From Pilaira anomala (taxonomy: Eukaryota; Mucoromycota; Mucoromycetes; Mucorales; Mucoraceae): a stretch of 64,000 nucleotides of DNA. Location: NCBI GenBank assembly GCA_025716855.1, contig JAIXMQ010000099.1, positions 1-64,000 of the forward strand. The letters run 5' to 3'. Of this stretch, positions 62,541 to 64,000 are shown piece after piece. Each line of letters begins with the position of its first letter. Within the stretch, counting starts at the first letter, position 1. The position numbers were made by a program, and so were the translations under genes. The notes under the pieces are model-generated. The model made no database searches. It saw only the letters and a list, made by a program, of their open reading frames with translations, and was not told the origin of the DNA.

Positions 62541-64000
62541 TTAGATTCCCTTTCTTGTTTGTTGTGTCATTCTTTCAGCTCTGTACAAGACACTATCGAT
62601 AATACTGGCTACACTAAATATGCCACCGATAATGGCACATAAGCTTGTCAAGAAACTACCAAATGTAGGTCTTGATTCTAAGTAAAGGATACGCATAGGG
62701 GAATGATCTAACATGAAGAATACACCGGGAAGTCCACCTGTATATTGATTCACGAGTTGTTCTTGTTTACTGACAGAGTATTGAAATGTTCTAGTTTGTT
62801 TTCCATTGATGAATTCGAATTCTGTCGGCACAATTTGTAAAAAGTATTGATACATCATTGTGGCTATATAACTATAAGTGAATAGATAGCTTAAATTAAA
62901 CATTTCATATTTTAAATTACCTTGAGATGTTCCCCAGTTTGTATTGTCTAAAGGTTGAATGATATGACTTGCTTTTGTACGCTTTTGTTTTTGAGCATTA
63001 TACTCGTGTTGACCAAACTCTAAACGATGAATAGAATGCATAAAGTTCTGATCGTTATTTGTCTTGAGAAAGGTGCTCACATCATGTACGTGTGTACCAC
63101 CATTACTATAAGCTCTACCAGCCGAGAAATGGAAATTACCACGGACTTTCTTGACTGATAAAGTACCATGCATTCTACAACCTTCCTTTGATTGAGCTAA
63201 TGTCTTTTCTTTCCAGCCTTCTCTTACACATTGTTCAAAACTATCTGTATCTACTACCCAACCTTGATCAGTATAGGCACGTTGTACATCCTCACATGTA
63301 TTACAACAAGATTCTTCTTCTCCTTTGAAATGTGCACCATAACATGGACCACAATATTCACCAGGCATTTCGCCCTGATGTTTTAATGCTAATTTAGCAG
63401 CTTTGTTACTCAAATCTAAAAAAAAATTGGATAATTAATTATTGTTGTTATTGTTTTTCTTGGCTAAAATTATAGAAAAAAAAACCTTGTGATTTTGTTT
63501 TCTCAATTGGTTTTCCATTTGGGTCAAGTCTTTCCTTATAAACATCATGATCATAATCTCCAATATGGTCACCACTTTCATCCATGACATCCAAACTAAG
63601 CACTAATTAAAGCTTTTATCGATATTTGATCTTTCTCTGTTTTCTTGTATTCTTACTTACTGTAACATGGCATATGAGGAAATGTGATATCTAATGTGAT
63701 TGGTAGGTTTTCCTATTGCATAGATATAAGAAAATTATATCGAACGGCTTTTTTTTTTCTTTTTGGTACCTGAATTCCACCATCCACCATAATTTCAGAT
63801 TGCATAACAGGTGTCAAGTATCGCATAATCTCAAACAAGACAAGTGTCGCAATTGTAAAAGCACTTACCATAGTTACTAAAGTTTGTTGTTAGGCTACGT
63901 TATATATATATATATATTTAGAAAAAAAGGTTTAAACGTATACCTGTTCCACCTGTTGCAGTTCTTACACGGAAATCATCTAGTGTTTTCGCATAGGCAT
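62541..64000 (-). CDS. ERV46: ERV46/ERGIC3 ER-Golgi cargo receptor, 5'-partial
   Basis: Seven exons in the window (63944-64000 and beyond, 63770-63876, 63661-63712, 63486-63602, 62921-63415, 62541-62863). The first visible codons (AYAKTLDDFRVRT) show that the start lies a few codons beyond the right edge. Landmarks: first membrane segment VSAFTIATLVLFEIMRYLT, ITFPHMPCYMLSLDVMDESG, the Cys-rich CGPCYGA and CCNTCEDVQRAY, GNFHFSAGRAYS with HVHDV, YQYFLQIVPTEFEF, GLPGVFFMLDHSPM and the second membrane segment SLCAIIGGIFSVASIIDSVLY. It cycles in COPII/COPI vesicles with Erv41. The 57-nt stretch 62864-62920 stays open in frame but has GT/AG ends; removing it gives TSQATMMYQYFLQ, which matches the family far better, so it is treated as an intron. 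Confidence 0.94.

Overview
This is nuclear DNA of a filamentous fungus, most likely an early-diverging one of the Mucoromycota (Mucorales-like). The base composition is strongly AT-rich, with very long A/T homopolymers. Introns are numerous and mostly 35-90 nt. Genes are spaced by short intergenic gaps. Gene content fits this group: a chitin deacetylase, a GEMIN6-like SMN-complex protein, a kinesin-13, a Cdc25-type RasGEF, and a fragment resembling a Mucorales-specific expanded family. All gene models were built by eye from reading frame, GT/AG (once GC/AG) splice signals and phase. Every spliced model given as intact adds up to a whole number of codons.

Layout. 1-13 kb: a hypothetical Asn/Ser/Thr-rich protein, a CRT10-like WD40 protein, ribosomal protein S8, a CobW/ZNG1-type GTPase, a Whi5-motif protein, a GEMIN6-like protein and an unknown multipass membrane protein. 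13-26.6 kb: a protein kinase, a small CYSTM protein, ribosomal protein L33 (L35a), a KIF24-like kinesin-13 and about 4 kb of gene-poor, decayed sequence. 26.6-33 kb: a Ras exchange factor (SH3-WW-RasGEF), a CMR1/WDR76 WD40 protein and a TCO89-like protein whose stop codon overlaps that of the WD40 gene. 33-39 kb: an accessory region with members of a small secreted six-cysteine family (one broken, one intact, one relic), an OTU/transposon-like remnant and a decayed multi-exon gene. 40-50 kb: chitin deacetylase, a GRAM-GRAM-TBC Rab GAP, two hypothetical genes and tRNA-Arg(CCU). 50.6-59.7 kb: a broken gene, a WWE-like mini-protein, then seven tandem intact copies of the six-cysteine family on the minus strand. 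60-64 kb: enolase and the ER-Golgi cargo receptor ERV46/ERGIC3, which runs off the right edge.

The most novel element is the six-cysteine secreted family, called 6CS here. Eight intact genes of 128-142 aa, one pseudogene and one relic share a signal peptide ending in a Gln-Ala/Gly-aromatic-Cys-(I/V)-Tyr-Asn block, a phase-2 intron at one position, a CCH(W/Y/F) core and a Gly-Gly/PheArgGlySer block. Most intact copies also have a TATAAATA box 50-80 bp upstream of the start, and four share an extra promoter box. I do not recognise the family. The rest of the window is ordinary housekeeping content with some unusual gene architectures, listed in the findings.
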